A DNA stretch of 64,000 bases from Gemmatimonadota bacterium (GTDB taxonomy: Bacteria; Gemmatimonadota; Gemmatimonadetes; Longimicrobiales; Gaopeijiaceae): assembly GCA_012960225.1 (NCBI GenBank), contig DUBS01000054.1, forward strand, positions 39,212 through 103,211, read 5' to 3'. Shown here one piece after another: positions 44,356 to 53,714 of the stretch (position 1 is its first letter; each line of letters begins with the position of its first letter). The position numbers and the translations under genes are program-made. The notes beneath the pieces are model-generated. The model was not told where the DNA came from. It saw nothing but the letters and a program-made list of their open reading frames with translations, and searched no databases.

Positions 44356-45048
44356 GTGAGTGATACAGACGCCTTCGAACCCGTCCAAACCGCAAGAGCT
44401 CTCTCTTCCGCTGTCGGCCACTCGGACACAGCCGTCATCATGTCCGAAACGAAACCCGAGTGGTCCCGGCGGAATTTCATAAAAGGAGTCATTGCTTCCG
44501 GAGTAACTGTTTCTGGAGCTGTGTACTTCGGTCCGGCACTAACGCGCCCTAATCTTCTTTCAGCACAGGGAGTGGAACGTCTGGTCGCTCTCAACATCAA
44601 CGGCCAAACTCGTCGGGTCGACGTACTGCCGGGTGAGACACTGGCGATGACCCTTCGCTATAAGCTTGGCCTCACAGGAACAAAGCTAGGGTGTGATCGT
44701 GGCGAATGCGGTGCCTGCACTGTGATCATCAGCGGTACAACTCATTACTCTTGCTCGACGCTCACCCAGCGGGTACGCGATCGTGAAATCACGACCGTCG
44801 AAGGGCTCGAAAGCCCGGACGGCAAACTGCACCCGGTTCAGCAAGCGTTTATTGATGAACTAGGTCCTCAATGCGGCTTCTGTACGCCGGGGCAAGTGAT
44901 GTCAGCAGTCGCATTGCTTGAGGCAAATCCTAATCCCACACGGTCGGAGGCCCGTATCGCCATGTCAGGAAATCTCTGCCGTTGTGGGGCCTACGATCAT
45001 TATTTAAACGGCGTGATGCGTGCTGCGGAGGAGTCACAAAATGGCTGA
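44356..45048 (+). CDS. molybdenum hydroxylase small subunit, [2Fe-2S] (Tat-exported)
   Basis: A 230-residue iron-sulfur subunit of the xanthine-dehydrogenase/aldehyde-oxidoreductase family. A twin-arginine signal (SRRNFIKG, residues 37-44) precedes the [2Fe-2S] plant-type domain (Cys113, 118, 121, 133: CDRGECGAC) and the second helical cluster domain (Cys173, 176, 208, 210: CGFC, CRC). So the enzyme works in the periplasm, like E. coli PaoABC. GTG 44356 (AGGAG at 44342) is taken as start; ATG 44440 would leave a shorter lead to the Tat motif. Followed with 8 bp overlap by the large subunit. Confidence 0.9.
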   Translation: MSDTDAFEPVQTARALSSAVGHSDTAVIMSETKPEWSRRNFIKGVIASGVTVSGAVYFGPALTRPNLLSAQGVERLVALNINGQTRRVDVLPGETLAMTLRYKLGLTGTKLGCDRGECGACTVIISGTTHYSCSTLTQRVRDREITTVEGLESPDGKLHPVQQAFIDELGPQCGFCTPGQVMSAVALLEANPNPTRSEARIAMSGNLCRCGAYDHYLNGVMRAAEESQNG

Positions 45049-47440
45049 TCTGATCGGCAGAGATTTCACCCCGCCCGACATTCGTGCAAAAGTTACCGGC
45101 AGGGCCAAGTACGCAGAAGATTTTCGGGCTGACGGGATGCTCTTTTGTCGACTTCTCAAGAGTCCGATGCCCCATGCTCGTGTACGAGGTATCGATACGG
45201 CGGAAGCACTCAGCATGGATGGCGTCATCGCCATACTGACAGCAGATGAAGTCCCTGAGCAGCCGGGTCCGGCCAATAACATCCTCACAAATGAACCCCA
45301 TTTCGTAGGTGAGCCGATCCTTGCTGTAGCTGCTGTCGATGAGACCACTGCACAAAACGCGATCGAAGCAATCAAGCTCGACCTCGAACCACTGCCCTTC
45401 TGTCTAGATCCATTAGAAAGCCTCAAACCCGGAGGCCCAAATGCGCGCACGGACGGCAACACCGTCGTACCGCGTGAAGGCGTCAAGGAAATCAAATGGA
45501 AACCCGAAGACTTCATCGCGACGGGTGAAGGTGAACTACCAATGGGTGAACCGACTACCGAATGGTCTTACGGTGATCTAGAACAAGGTTTCGCAGAGGC
45601 AGCACTTATCTTGGACGAGAGCTTCGTGACGGCAAGCCACTCGCATCACTCGATGGAGCCCCGGACTGCGATGGCATACTGGCAGAACGGGAAGTGCTAT
45701 GTCCACGGATCAAGCCAAAGCCAAGCAATCATCGTGCCCGGGTTGGCAAATTACATTGGTATCGAGCCCGAAGATCTAGTGTATATCGCGGAGTACTGCG
45801 GAGGTGGATTCGGCTCAAAAGGTGGCGCGTACCCAACGATGGCGATTCCCGCGCATATGTCGAAGAAGACAGGGAGGCCTGTCCTCATGCGCATCAGCCG
45901 CGCAGAAGAATATTTTCTCGGCTCGGCTCGGGCTGGCTTTCAGGGCCACTTGAAGATTGGGTTCCGTGAAGATGGCCGAATGACCGCTGTTGACCTGTAC
46001 CTCGTGCAGGAGAACGGTCCCAATTCCGGATTCGGAGACATGGGAAGTGCGGCTGGAGCAGTATCAATCGTCTACACTCCCCATGCGATGCGCTTCCGAG
46101 GCATCTCCGTTTTAACCAACACCCCGCCTCGCGGTGCTCAGCGAGGCCCGGGCCAGAACCAGATGGCAACTGCAATCGAACCTCTGCTCGACAAGGCGGC
46201 TCGGCAATTGGGAGTCGATCAGGTCACCATCCGACGACTCAATGCACCTGACAATGACTCACGTTATGGAGCCAACCAAGGTCCAGTAACTAGTGCGCAC
46301 CTACGAGAAGCCTTGGACATCGGCGCAGACCAGTTCGGCTGGACAGAGAGGAGTGCCCGCAGTGGTCAACGCACCGGGTCCAAAGTGATTGGAGTTGGAG
46401 TCGGCCAAGCTTTCCACTCAGCTGGATCGAGCGGCTTTGACGGCTTGGTACGAATCACACCGGACGGTAAGCTCCATGTCCACACTGGCGTTGGTAACCT
46501 CGGCACCTATTCCTATGCAGCGACATCGCGTGTTGCAGCTGAAGTACTCAAGCATCGATGGGAGAATACAGTGCTTGTGCGAGGAAACTCGAGCCACCAC
46601 CTGCCCTGGAACAATGGGCAATTTGGCAGCAACACATCATTCACGATGACTCGCACAAACTATGCAGCTGCAATGGACGCATTGAAGAAACTTAAGGAGC
46701 TCGCTGCAATTGAACTCGGTGGTGAAGCGGATGACTACGACGTTGCTAATGAGACGGTCTTCAGGCGCAGTAATCCATCGAGGTATATGACCTACGCCCA
46801 AGCCGCGCAGCAAGCAATCAAGGCTGGAGGAGCTTACAGCGGATATGAAGCACCTGATGACATCAACCCTATGACGCGGCGTTCAGTCGAAGGGTTGGTA
46901 GGTACTGGACTCATCGGAGTTGCCCGTGACAACCTGGAGCGACGCGGCACTGTGCCAGCACTTGCTGCAGGCTTCATCGAGATCGAAATCGACGTCGAGA
47001 CTGGTCGGATCGAGATCCTTGACTACCTCGGGGTCGCAGACTGCGGAACAGTCCTCCACCCGCAAAGCCTCGCAACCCAGATCAAAGGTGGTGCGGTAAT
47101 GGGTTTTGGAATGGCCTGTACAGAACGTCACATTTATGATCCAAAATGGGGTCTGCCCGGAGGTATAGGCTTCTACCAAGCAAAGCCCCCATCCTACGTA
47201 GACGTGCCTGCGGAGATGAGCTGGGCCGCTGTAGATATTCCAGATCCACAGAATCCAGTAGGAGCGAAGGGAATTGGCGAACCGACAATGGGCTGTGCTG
47301 CAGCGGCACTCCTATGTGCGATCTCCGATGCGCTAGGTGGCCATTACTTCAATCGGACACCCGTTGTCCGAGACATGATCGTGAATGCCTCGATGGGCCG
47401 AAGCCAGTCGCATCGGCCACTCCAGGTCAACACCCAGTAG
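45041..47440 (+). CDS. molybdenum hydroxylase large subunit (molybdopterin-binding)
   Basis: A ~799-residue molybdopterin cytosine dinucleotide-binding subunit. ATG 45041 (MADLIGRDF) overlaps the upstream stop by 8 bp; the frame is open to 45020. It contains the family's GGGFGSKGGAY segment (~residues 247-257) and the active-site Glu motif GAKGIGEPTMG near the C-terminus (Glu is the proton-abstracting base). No signal of its own: it would be co-exported via the Tat signal of the small subunit. Substrates of this family are aldehydes, purines or N-heterocycles; the exact one is unknown. The FAD subunit follows by 13 bp. Confidence 0.9.
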   Translation: MADLIGRDFTPPDIRAKVTGRAKYAEDFRADGMLFCRLLKSPMPHARVRGIDTAEALSMDGVIAILTADEVPEQPGPANNILTNEPHFVGEPILAVAAVDETTAQNAIEAIKLDLEPLPFCLDPLESLKPGGPNARTDGNTVVPREGVKEIKWKPEDFIATGEGELPMGEPTTEWSYGDLEQGFAEAALILDESFVTASHSHHSMEPRTAMAYWQNGKCYVHGSSQSQAIIVPGLANYIGIEPEDLVYIAEYCGGGFGSKGGAYPTMAIPAHMSKKTGRPVLMRISRAEEYFLGSARAGFQGHLKIGFREDGRMTAVDLYLVQENGPNSGFGDMGSAAGAVSIVYTPHAMRFRGISVLTNTPPRGAQRGPGQNQMATAIEPLLDKAARQLGVDQVTIRRLNAPDNDSRYGANQGPVTSAHLREALDIGADQFGWTERSARSGQRTGSKVIGVGVGQAFHSAGSSGFDGLVRITPDGKLHVHTGVGNLGTYSYAATSRVAAEVLKHRWENTVLVRGNSSHHLPWNNGQFGSNTSFTMTRTNYAAAMDALKKLKELAAIELGGEADDYDVANETVFRRSNPSRYMTYAQAAQQAIKAGGAYSGYEAPDDINPMTRRSVEGLVGTGLIGVARDNLERRGTVPALAAGFIEIEIDVETGRIEILDYLGVADCGTVLHPQSLATQIKGGAVMGFGMACTERHIYDPKWGLPGGIGFYQAKPPSYVDVPAEMSWAAVDIPDPQNPVGAKGIGEPTMGCAAAALLCAISDALGGHYFNRTPVVRDMIVNASMGRSQSHRPLQVNTQ

Positions 47441-47453
47441 AGGAGTAAGCCCC

Positions 47454-48440
47454 ATGATGAAAGACATGATCCCGGGCTTTGATCTCTTTCAGCCGACAGA
47501 GATTGAGAGCGCTCTTGAGCTCCTCGACCGCTTTGGGGAGGATGGCTGGGCTCTTGCGGGTGGCTACGATAGCCTAGACTGGTTCAAGAATCGCGGTAAG
47601 CACCCCGAAGCTGTGATTGACCTCCAGGGTCTCACAGGATTGAACGGCATCCTTGAAGGCCCCAATGGTGTTGAGATCGGGGCGCTCACAACACTCACGG
47701 AGATCGAACATAACTCGATCATTCGAGAACGCTTCGGACTGCTAGCTGAAGCTGCTAGCAAGGTGGCAAGCCCTCAGATTCGGAACGCCGGAACGCTAGG
47801 AGGAAACCTCTGTCAGGATGCCCGCTGCTGGTACTACCGCTACGGGGTATCTTGTTACCGGGCAGGTGGGAACACTTGCTACGCTAGCGCCCCGGATGCA
47901 CTCAATCGGGAGCATGCACTCTTCGGCGTGAACCGCTGTGTGGCGGTGACACCCTCGGACACTGCTGTGGCTCTTGTCACATTGGATGCGGAAATGGTTA
48001 TTCGCAATTCTGGAGGGGAGCGGATAGTCAATGCTGAAGACTTCTTCATGAAGCCCTCGGCCGATATCACTCGCATGACTGTGCTTGAAGCAGGTGATCT
48101 GCTCACTGCGATCCGTATCCCAAATACATGGGCAGGTGCTGATTTTTACTTCGAGAAGGTCACGGACCGTAACAGCTGGGACTTCGCACTTGTAAGCGTT
48201 GCCTCGGCAATCAAGAATAGTGCTGACCAGATCGATGACGCCCGCATTGTGTGCGGGGCTGTGCAATGCATTCCTCGGCGGCTGGAAAATGTGGAAGTGA
48301 TGATTCGGGGTCGGGTTCGGAACGAGAATACCGCAGCCCAAGCAGGTGCTCTAGCAGTTCAGGAAGCCGAACCACTGAACTACAACCACTTCAAGATTCC
48401 GCTCATGGAGAATCTGGTGAAGCGGGCAGTACGAGGCTGA
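47454..48440 (+). CDS. molybdenum hydroxylase medium subunit, FAD-binding, with extra Cys-rich loop
   Basis: A 328-residue FAD-binding subunit (CoxM/PaoB type) starting at ATG 47454 with GAGGAG nine bases upstream; 47385 is an open-frame extension. FAD-binding features are AGGYDSLDWFKNR and TLGGNLCQ. Between them and HPSD-like TPSD lies an insertion with several Cys (LCQDARCWYY, VSCYRAGGNTCYA, NRCVAV), which matches the [4Fe-4S]-bearing insertion described for E. coli PaoB and 4-hydroxybenzoyl-CoA reductase beta. It would pass electrons from the Mo site to a periplasmic acceptor. The absence of a signal peptide again implies co-export. Confidence 0.88.
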   Translation: MMKDMIPGFDLFQPTEIESALELLDRFGEDGWALAGGYDSLDWFKNRGKHPEAVIDLQGLTGLNGILEGPNGVEIGALTTLTEIEHNSIIRERFGLLAEAASKVASPQIRNAGTLGGNLCQDARCWYYRYGVSCYRAGGNTCYASAPDALNREHALFGVNRCVAVTPSDTAVALVTLDAEMVIRNSGGERIVNAEDFFMKPSADITRMTVLEAGDLLTAIRIPNTWAGADFYFEKVTDRNSWDFALVSVASAIKNSADQIDDARIVCGAVQCIPRRLENVEVMIRGRVRNENTAAQAGALAVQEAEPLNYNHFKIPLMENLVKRAVRG

Positions 48441-48476
48441 ATCCCCACCAGACTGAACCACAAGGCTCACTGCCAC

Positions 48477-49634
48477 ATGCCTGACCAACGCTGTCTGTTA
48501 TCCTTGGCTGCTTTGTTCGCATTGTCATCTGCATGCTCCAGTAACTCAACGCCCGGATTTCAACAAGGTAGCAAGCTTTCATTCCAGGATGCCGTCTATC
48601 TGGAAACCACATCTGAAACCAGTGCTAACGCGAGCCTCGGAGACCTTGATGGAGACGGCGACCTCGACATCGTCTTAGCTAAAGGACGCCACTGGCCCCT
48701 GTTGGACATTGTGCTTGTGAATGATGGAAATGGCAGTTTTATAGAGCGTCACAACGTTGGTGATAAGGCGGATAGAACGTATACCGCTGCTCTTGCTGAC
48801 CTAGACGCTGATGGAGATTTGGATCTTGTTTTAGGTAACGATAGGCCGGATGGAAAACTCATTTACCATAATGATGGCACCGGACATTTTGAGATGACCG
48901 GAACCTTCGGTGATCCGTCCTGGCCAACACGTAACGTCACCGTCATAGACCTAACAGGTGACCGGCGACCTGATATTGTGGTCGCCAACCGAGGCGGAGC
49001 CCCGAGGGGAACAGCTAACTACATCTGCCCCAATGATGGTGAAGGATATTTTTCAACATGCACCGAACTCTCTTCACAGTCAGCTACTACGATCGGTGCA
49101 GGCGACCTCACAGGGGACGGACACATCGATCTTGTAGTTCCTCACCGTGATGGGGGGCAAAGTTTCGTTTACGTCAATGACGGTAAGGGCAACTTCGAGA
49201 TAAACGTTCCCTTAGGGCCTGCTGAGTCTGCAACGCGGGCTATCGCACTCGGTGATGTCAATGGAAATGGAAGACTGGACATCGTCGTCGGGAATGACCA
49301 GGAGGGAGGAGCCTTGCTCTATGTCAATCATGGAGATTTGGTTTTCGAAGGCCCACTCCCCCTCGGGACCCCGTCAGACCTCGTCTACTCGATCGCAATT
49401 GCTGACCTTGATCAAGATGGTGACAATGACATTGTTCTGGGCACCGTTGAGGCACCCTCCGCTGTATTAGTAAATAGCGGAGACGGCATATCTTTCAGTG
49501 TGACCCGGGTTGGGGACAGTGAGGGTGCCGTATACGGCTTGGCCATCGGAGATGTAAATGGAGACGGGCTACCCGATATAGTGGCAGCACGATCCGGGGC
49601 TCCAAATATGCTGTACCTCAATTCAGGGTCGTGA
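48477..49634 (+). CDS. FG-GAP/VCBS repeat lipoprotein
   Basis: A 385-residue predicted lipoprotein (LFALSSAC, lipobox at ~20). It has about seven repeats of the FG-GAP/VCBS type, each with a calcium-binding D-x-D-x-D-G loop (DLDGDGDLDIVLAKG, DLDADGDLDLVLGND, DVNGNGRLDIVVGND, DVNGDGLPDIVAAR). These form a seven-bladed integrin-like propeller, presumably surface-exposed and binding sugars or proteins. It lies 36 bp after the molybdenum hydroxylase operon and could be co-transcribed. Function is not assignable beyond binding. Confidence 0.88.
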   Translation: MPDQRCLLSLAALFALSSACSSNSTPGFQQGSKLSFQDAVYLETTSETSANASLGDLDGDGDLDIVLAKGRHWPLLDIVLVNDGNGSFIERHNVGDKADRTYTAALADLDADGDLDLVLGNDRPDGKLIYHNDGTGHFEMTGTFGDPSWPTRNVTVIDLTGDRRPDIVVANRGGAPRGTANYICPNDGEGYFSTCTELSSQSATTIGAGDLTGDGHIDLVVPHRDGGQSFVYVNDGKGNFEINVPLGPAESATRAIALGDVNGNGRLDIVVGNDQEGGALLYVNHGDLVFEGPLPLGTPSDLVYSIAIADLDQDGDNDIVLGTVEAPSAVLVNSGDGISFSVTRVGDSEGAVYGLAIGDVNGDGLPDIVAARSGAPNMLYLNSGS

Positions 49635-49640
49635 TGATGA

Positions 49641-49678
49641 GAAAAGGGGCCATCCACCAGGTAAGATAGATAGCCCCT
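49641..49678 (-). terminator. rho-independent terminator on the minus strand
   Basis: Read on the minus strand, AGGGGC-T-ATC and GAT-G-GCCCCT form a 10-bp stem with one T-G wobble (plus-strand arms end at 49645-49654 and 49669-49678), followed by TTTTCTC. It ends the NHL gene at 49701; the convergent FG-GAP gene stops at 49634. Confidence 0.6.
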
Positions 49679-49700
49679 CCGAATATTTAGTCGCTACTTC

Positions 49701-50738
49701 TTAGCGGACCCTGACGTGCTTCCTCAACATCCTGGGTCCAACTTCAGCTCCGTACACATTCCCTAGGGCATCAGCGGTCACTCCCTCTGCTGCGGTCGTT
49801 CCACGAACGCCCAAGAGCCACTGTGGGTCCGGGATAAATGCAGTAATTAGACCATCATGGACACTCCCAATCCGGATCCCGCGTGAGAAGCCCATATTCG
49901 ACATACTACCCGCGTTGCTCGACTCAGAGTCAGCGGCATACATAACATCGTTACCGTCAATATATAGTCCGCTCGGTCGACCAAACTGAGTCCATGTCAT
50001 AAGGTGGTTCCCATTCTGGTCAAAAATCTGAGTTCGGCTGTTTCCCCGGTCTGCGACAAAAAGCCGGCCCTGTGAATCCATCGCAAGCGCATGTGGATCC
50101 CGGAACTCCCCGTTCTCCTTACCCGTCTCACCCCATTGCATGATGTAGTCGCCGCTGCTGTCGAATTTGACCACACGGTTGTTGTTGCCGGCTCCATGAC
50201 CGTCAACCACAAATATGCTCCCATCTGGAGCCACAAGCATGTCGGATGGTTGGTTGAACGTATCTTCCCCGTCACCGGCCACACCTGCTGTACCCAAACT
50301 CATGAGCAGCTCGCCCATTGGGCTAAACTTATGGACCTGATGCCCTTTATCTCCCGCCCCAGCAGCATCAGCGACCCAGACATTACCTTCCGAATCTACG
50401 TGCAGCCCATGCGGCCAAACGATCATCCCCGCACCGAAGCTTCTTATCAACTCTCCGTTAGGCGAAAAAAGCATTATTGGATCCCAGTCCTGTTGTTGCA
50501 TACAGGCCCCCTGGTTCGCTCCACACCGCTCACCTACCCAGACGTTCATACCGTCCGGAGCCATGTATACAGCGCTCGTTGAACCCCAAGTCCTACCCTG
50601 CTCCAGCTGTCCCCAAACGCCGTCAACGGTGCGGTACGGATTCGGTGCATGATTCTGAGCCAATACGGGACCGGCCAGGGTGACCAGTAAAGCCGCGGTC
50701 GCAGCCAATTCAAAACCTATTTGGCGTATTCGGGTCAT
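49701..50738 (-). CDS. exported NHL-repeat protein
   Basis: A 345-residue protein with a signal peptide (ALLVTLAGPVLAQN) and NHL repeats: VWPHGLHVDSEGNVWVADAAG, NQPSDMLVAPDGSIFVVDGHG, FRDPHALAMDSQGRLFVADRG and GLYIDGNDVMYAADSE. This is the second NHL gene of the window and shows similar repeat spacing to the gene at 24731-25948 but no lipobox. It lies 77 bp after the molybdenum hydroxylase large-subunit stop (50816), on the same strand. Probable extracytoplasmic binding or lyase scaffold. Confidence 0.85.
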   Translation of the reverse strand: MTRIRQIGFELAATAALLVTLAGPVLAQNHAPNPYRTVDGVWGQLEQGRTWGSTSAVYMAPDGMNVWVGERCGANQGACMQQQDWDPIMLFSPNGELIRSFGAGMIVWPHGLHVDSEGNVWVADAAGAGDKGHQVHKFSPMGELLMSLGTAGVAGDGEDTFNQPSDMLVAPDGSIFVVDGHGAGNNNRVVKFDSSGDYIMQWGETGKENGEFRDPHALAMDSQGRLFVADRGNSRTQIFDQNGNHLMTWTQFGRPSGLYIDGNDVMYAADSESSNAGSMSNMGFSRGIRIGSVHDGLITAFIPDPQWLLGVRGTTAAEGVTADALGNVYGAEVGPRMLRKHVRVR

Positions 50739-50815
50739 TTTTGTTTCTCCTGTAGAACTTAGCCTTGAACGGGGACGGTGATTATGGGGACGGATCCGGC
50801 CTTCAGCTAGGAGAA

Positions 50816-53020
50816 CTAGACTAGTTGAATGGGAAGTTCCCGGATCCTCTGTCCTGTCAGAGAGAATAGTGCATTGGTAACTGCTGGTGCTATCGGCGGT
50901 GTTCCGGGTTCGCCCACCCCGCCCGGTGCTTCCTGGCTCGGTACCAGTATCACTTCGACGTCTGGAGCGTCCCGCATCCTAAGCATTTGGTAGTCATGAA
51001 AGTTGCTCTGCACAATGCGACCACCCTGAATGTTGATTCGGCCATAAAAAGCTGCAGTGAGGCCGTAGATGATGCCACTTTCCATTTGTGCCCTAACGAT
51101 CGATGGGTTCACGACCATTCCACAGTCAATCGCACACCACACCTTATGCACACGCAGCTGGCCATTCTGAATAGAAACCTCTGCGACCTCAGCCACGAAT
51201 GACCCAAAAGATTCTGCCACCGCGATTCCGCGTGCCCGACCACCAGGAGTTGGTGATGCCCATTCCGAAGCCTCCGCCACCGCGTCGAGAACTGCTCTAT
51301 GGCGAGGATGCTCCTTCAGTAAGTCTCTCCGATACTCGTAGGGATCCTGGCCGGCAAGATTAGCTAACTCATCAATGAAAGATTCGACCACAAAAGCATT
51401 CTGTGTATGCCCCACAGATCTCCAAAAACCGACTGGAACAGGTAAGTCCACTTTTGAATATGTCACCCGAATATTCGGAATATGGTATGGTTGATCTTGC
51501 GCACCTTCAGTGGATGTGGGGTCACTATTTCCTGCCCAGTTTGTTGCAAACTCGGGAACCCAACTTGGCACCATCCGCTGCAAGATCGACTGACTTGCGA
51601 TACGATGACGCCAAGCTTCAGGCATCCCATCCACACCTAGTATTGCGGAACATTCGTGATAAGACGCAGGTCGATAAAAATCATGTTGCATGTCGTCTTC
51701 GCGAGTCCAGATGACCTTGATTGGACCATCAACTTTACCAGCCAACTCCGCTGCTTCGCGAACAAAATCTTGCTCGGCGCGACGACCAAACCCTCCACCC
51801 AGAAATGTGGTATGGACCACTGTGTTATCAGGGCTCACTCCAGCAGCCTTGGCAGCCACTTGGCGCGCCCCGCCACCTACAAGCCTTGGAGCATTCTGGA
51901 ACTGTGTGGGCGCCCACACAGTGCACTGGCCATTCCGCACCCACGCGGTGCAGTTCATCGGCTCCATCGTTGCATGCGCAAGATACGGCAGCGTATATGC
52001 CGCCTTTATTTGTTCTCTATCCGAGCTCAGAACTGAATCGATGTCGCCCTCTTCGCGTACCGTGGCTCCATCCTGACCAGCTGCTTCTTTAAGGCGATCT
52101 AAGATCTCTACGTCATCCAGAGTACTCCATTCCCCATCCTCCCACTCAACGTTCAGCAAGTCCCGTCCCTCTTTGGCTGCTACGTATCCGTCTGCAATCA
52201 CTGCGATTCCGCTCTGTAATGCCACGACTTCATCAACACCATGCACTTCAAGCGCGCCAGTGGGGTCAAACGCACGGAGTACACCTCCGAAAACTGGAGA
52301 GCGAGCAACCACAGCCACTCTTGTATCGCTAGGACCAGCATCCATTCCGAAAATGGCCTCGCCCGTCGTCTTGGCAGGGACGTCTAGCCGAGGTGCTGGC
52401 ATGCCAATAACCCTGAATTCAGAGGGATCCCTGAGTGGCACGTCCTTGGGTACATCCAGTAACGCAGCAGCCGAAGCTAGTTGAGCATAGGCAAGCTTGG
52501 AGCCATCCGGGTGAACGGCCCTGCCTTCGTACATCTGGACTTTATCAGGTGCGATTTCCCACTCCTGAGCCGCGGCTTCACGAAGCATCCAACGCGCCTT
52601 CGCCCCCACCTCACGCAGCGGCCACCAAGAATCCCGTATACTCGTACTTCCTCCGGTCAACTGCATGCCACCCATCGCAGTTCCGTAAGCAGGGTGGGCC
52701 GGCGCAAACTCGAATGAGACCTGAGAGAGAGGCACATGCAGTTCCTCGGCAACTAATTGAGGTAGCGCCGTGGCAACTCCTTGGCCCATCTCAGACTTGG
52801 CGACCATCACAGTGATCGAACCGTCCACATCAATACGCAGGAACGCGCTAGGCGCAAAGGCGGCATCTGTCGACGGAGCCCCAGATCCTTTGATGACCCG
52901 GTATGACACTCCCAGAGTGAGGCCCGTACCAGCCAAAACACCAATTTTTACAAAAGTCCGACGGGATAGGTTCTTTGTGATGCCCCCGCCCTCTATCGGG
53001 TCGCCAAGCTGATCATTCAC
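50816..53020 (-). CDS. isoquinoline 1-oxidoreductase-like molybdenum hydroxylase large subunit
   Basis: A 734-residue molybdopterin-binding subunit with a twin-arginine signal ([10 protein letters not shown], near residue 20). The Mo-binding [11 protein letters not shown] and the active-site Glu motif [14 protein letters not shown] near the C-terminus are seen. The two-subunit arrangement (no FAD subunit) and length match the isoquinoline 1-oxidoreductase (IorB) group, which passes electrons to cytochromes instead of FAD. The start overlaps the small-subunit stop by 4 bp. Substrate unknown: N-heterocycles or aldehydes. Confidence 0.9.
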   Translation of the reverse strand: MNDQLGDPIEGGGITKNLSRRTFVKIGVLAGTGLTLGVSYRVIKGSGAPSTDAAFAPSAFLRIDVDGSITVMVAKSEMGQGVATALPQLVAEELHVPLSQVSFEFAPAHPAYGTAMGGMQLTGGSTSIRDSWWPLREVGAKARWMLREAAAQEWEIAPDKVQMYEGRAVHPDGSKLAYAQLASAAALLDVPKDVPLRDPSEFRVIGMPAPRLDVPAKTTGEAIFGMDAGPSDTRVAVVARSPVFGGVLRAFDPTGALEVHGVDEVVALQSGIAVIADGYVAAKEGRDLLNVEWEDGEWSTLDDVEILDRLKEAAGQDGATVREEGDIDSVLSSDREQIKAAYTLPYLAHATMEPMNCTAWVRNGQCTVWAPTQFQNAPRLVGGGARQVAAKAAGVSPDNTVVHTTFLGGGFGRRAEQDFVREAAELAGKVDGPIKVIWTREDDMQHDFYRPASYHECSAILGVDGMPEAWRHRIASQSILQRMVPSWVPEFATNWAGNSDPTSTEGAQDQPYHIPNIRVTYSKVDLPVPVGFWRSVGHTQNAFVVESFIDELANLAGQDPYEYRRDLLKEHPRHRAVLDAVAEASEWASPTPGGRARGIAVAESFGSFVAEVAEVSIQNGQLRVHKVWCAIDCGMVVNPSIVRAQMESGIIYGLTAAFYGRINIQGGRIVQSNFHDYQMLRMRDAPDVEVILVPSQEAPGGVGEPGTPPIAPAVTNALFSLTGQRIRELPIQLV

Positions 53021-53508
53021 TCTTCGCCCCCGGCATCATCAGTCGAAGCTGGCTGCTCTTGGATGCCTGCCGCCCTGTGGATCGCCCGTCTGATCGCGGG
53101 ATAGGTACCGCACCGGCAGATGTTACTCGACATCGCTCCGTCGATGTCTTCATCGGTGGGATTTGGATTCGCTGCCAACAACGCGACAGCCGATACAATC
53201 TGACCCGATTGGCAGTACCCGCATTGGGGAACTTGCTCCTCAACCCAAGCTTCTTGGACCGGGTGTGCACCTTTCTCGGAAAGTCCTTCTATCGTGATAA
53301 CCTCAGAGCCTTCAGCAGCGCTAATCGGCATCTGACATGATCTAGTTGGTTGGCCATTCACGAGGACCATACAGGCTCCACACTGTCCAATCCCGCACCC
53401 GAACTTCGTGCCCGTGAGTTCCAGTGACTCCCGAAGAACCCAAAGAAGGGGGTTTGCGCTGGGAACGTTGAGTTCCTGGGGTTCACCGTTGAGCGTAAAC
53501 TTCACCAT
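53017..53508 (-). CDS. isoquinoline 1-oxidoreductase-like [2Fe-2S] small subunit
   Basis: A 163-residue protein with no signal peptide, two [2Fe-2S] clusters: [11 protein letters not shown] plus CQMP (first domain) and CGYCQSG plus CRC (second domain). This is the IorA partner, smaller than the Tat-bearing small subunit at 44356. Complex export must use the Tat signal on the large subunit. It starts the operon at ATG 53508 and is divergent from the amidohydrolase gene at 53715, with 206 bp between. Confidence 0.9.
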   Translation of the reverse strand: MVKFTLNGEPQELNVPSANPLLWVLRESLELTGTKFGCGIGQCGACMVLVNGQPTRSCQMPISAAEGSEVITIEGLSEKGAHPVQEAWVEEQVPQCGYCQSGQIVSAVALLAANPNPTDEDIDGAMSSNICRCGTYPAIRRAIHRAAGIQEQPASTDDAGGEE

Positions 53509-53714
53509 CTCTTATGCCTACTGATCAAGAATCTTTAGTCCTCAATAATGGCCTAAACTACCTGTTCTGCGCCACAGACTTTAACCAAACAAGAGCGTTC
53601 GAAGCGGATAGTAAATACATACTGCCAGCATACAGGGGCGGAATGGTGGCGAGAGTGATTAAACGACGATCAATTAAGCTCGTATGAATCGTTGAGTCCT
53701 CCGACAAAGGCCTA

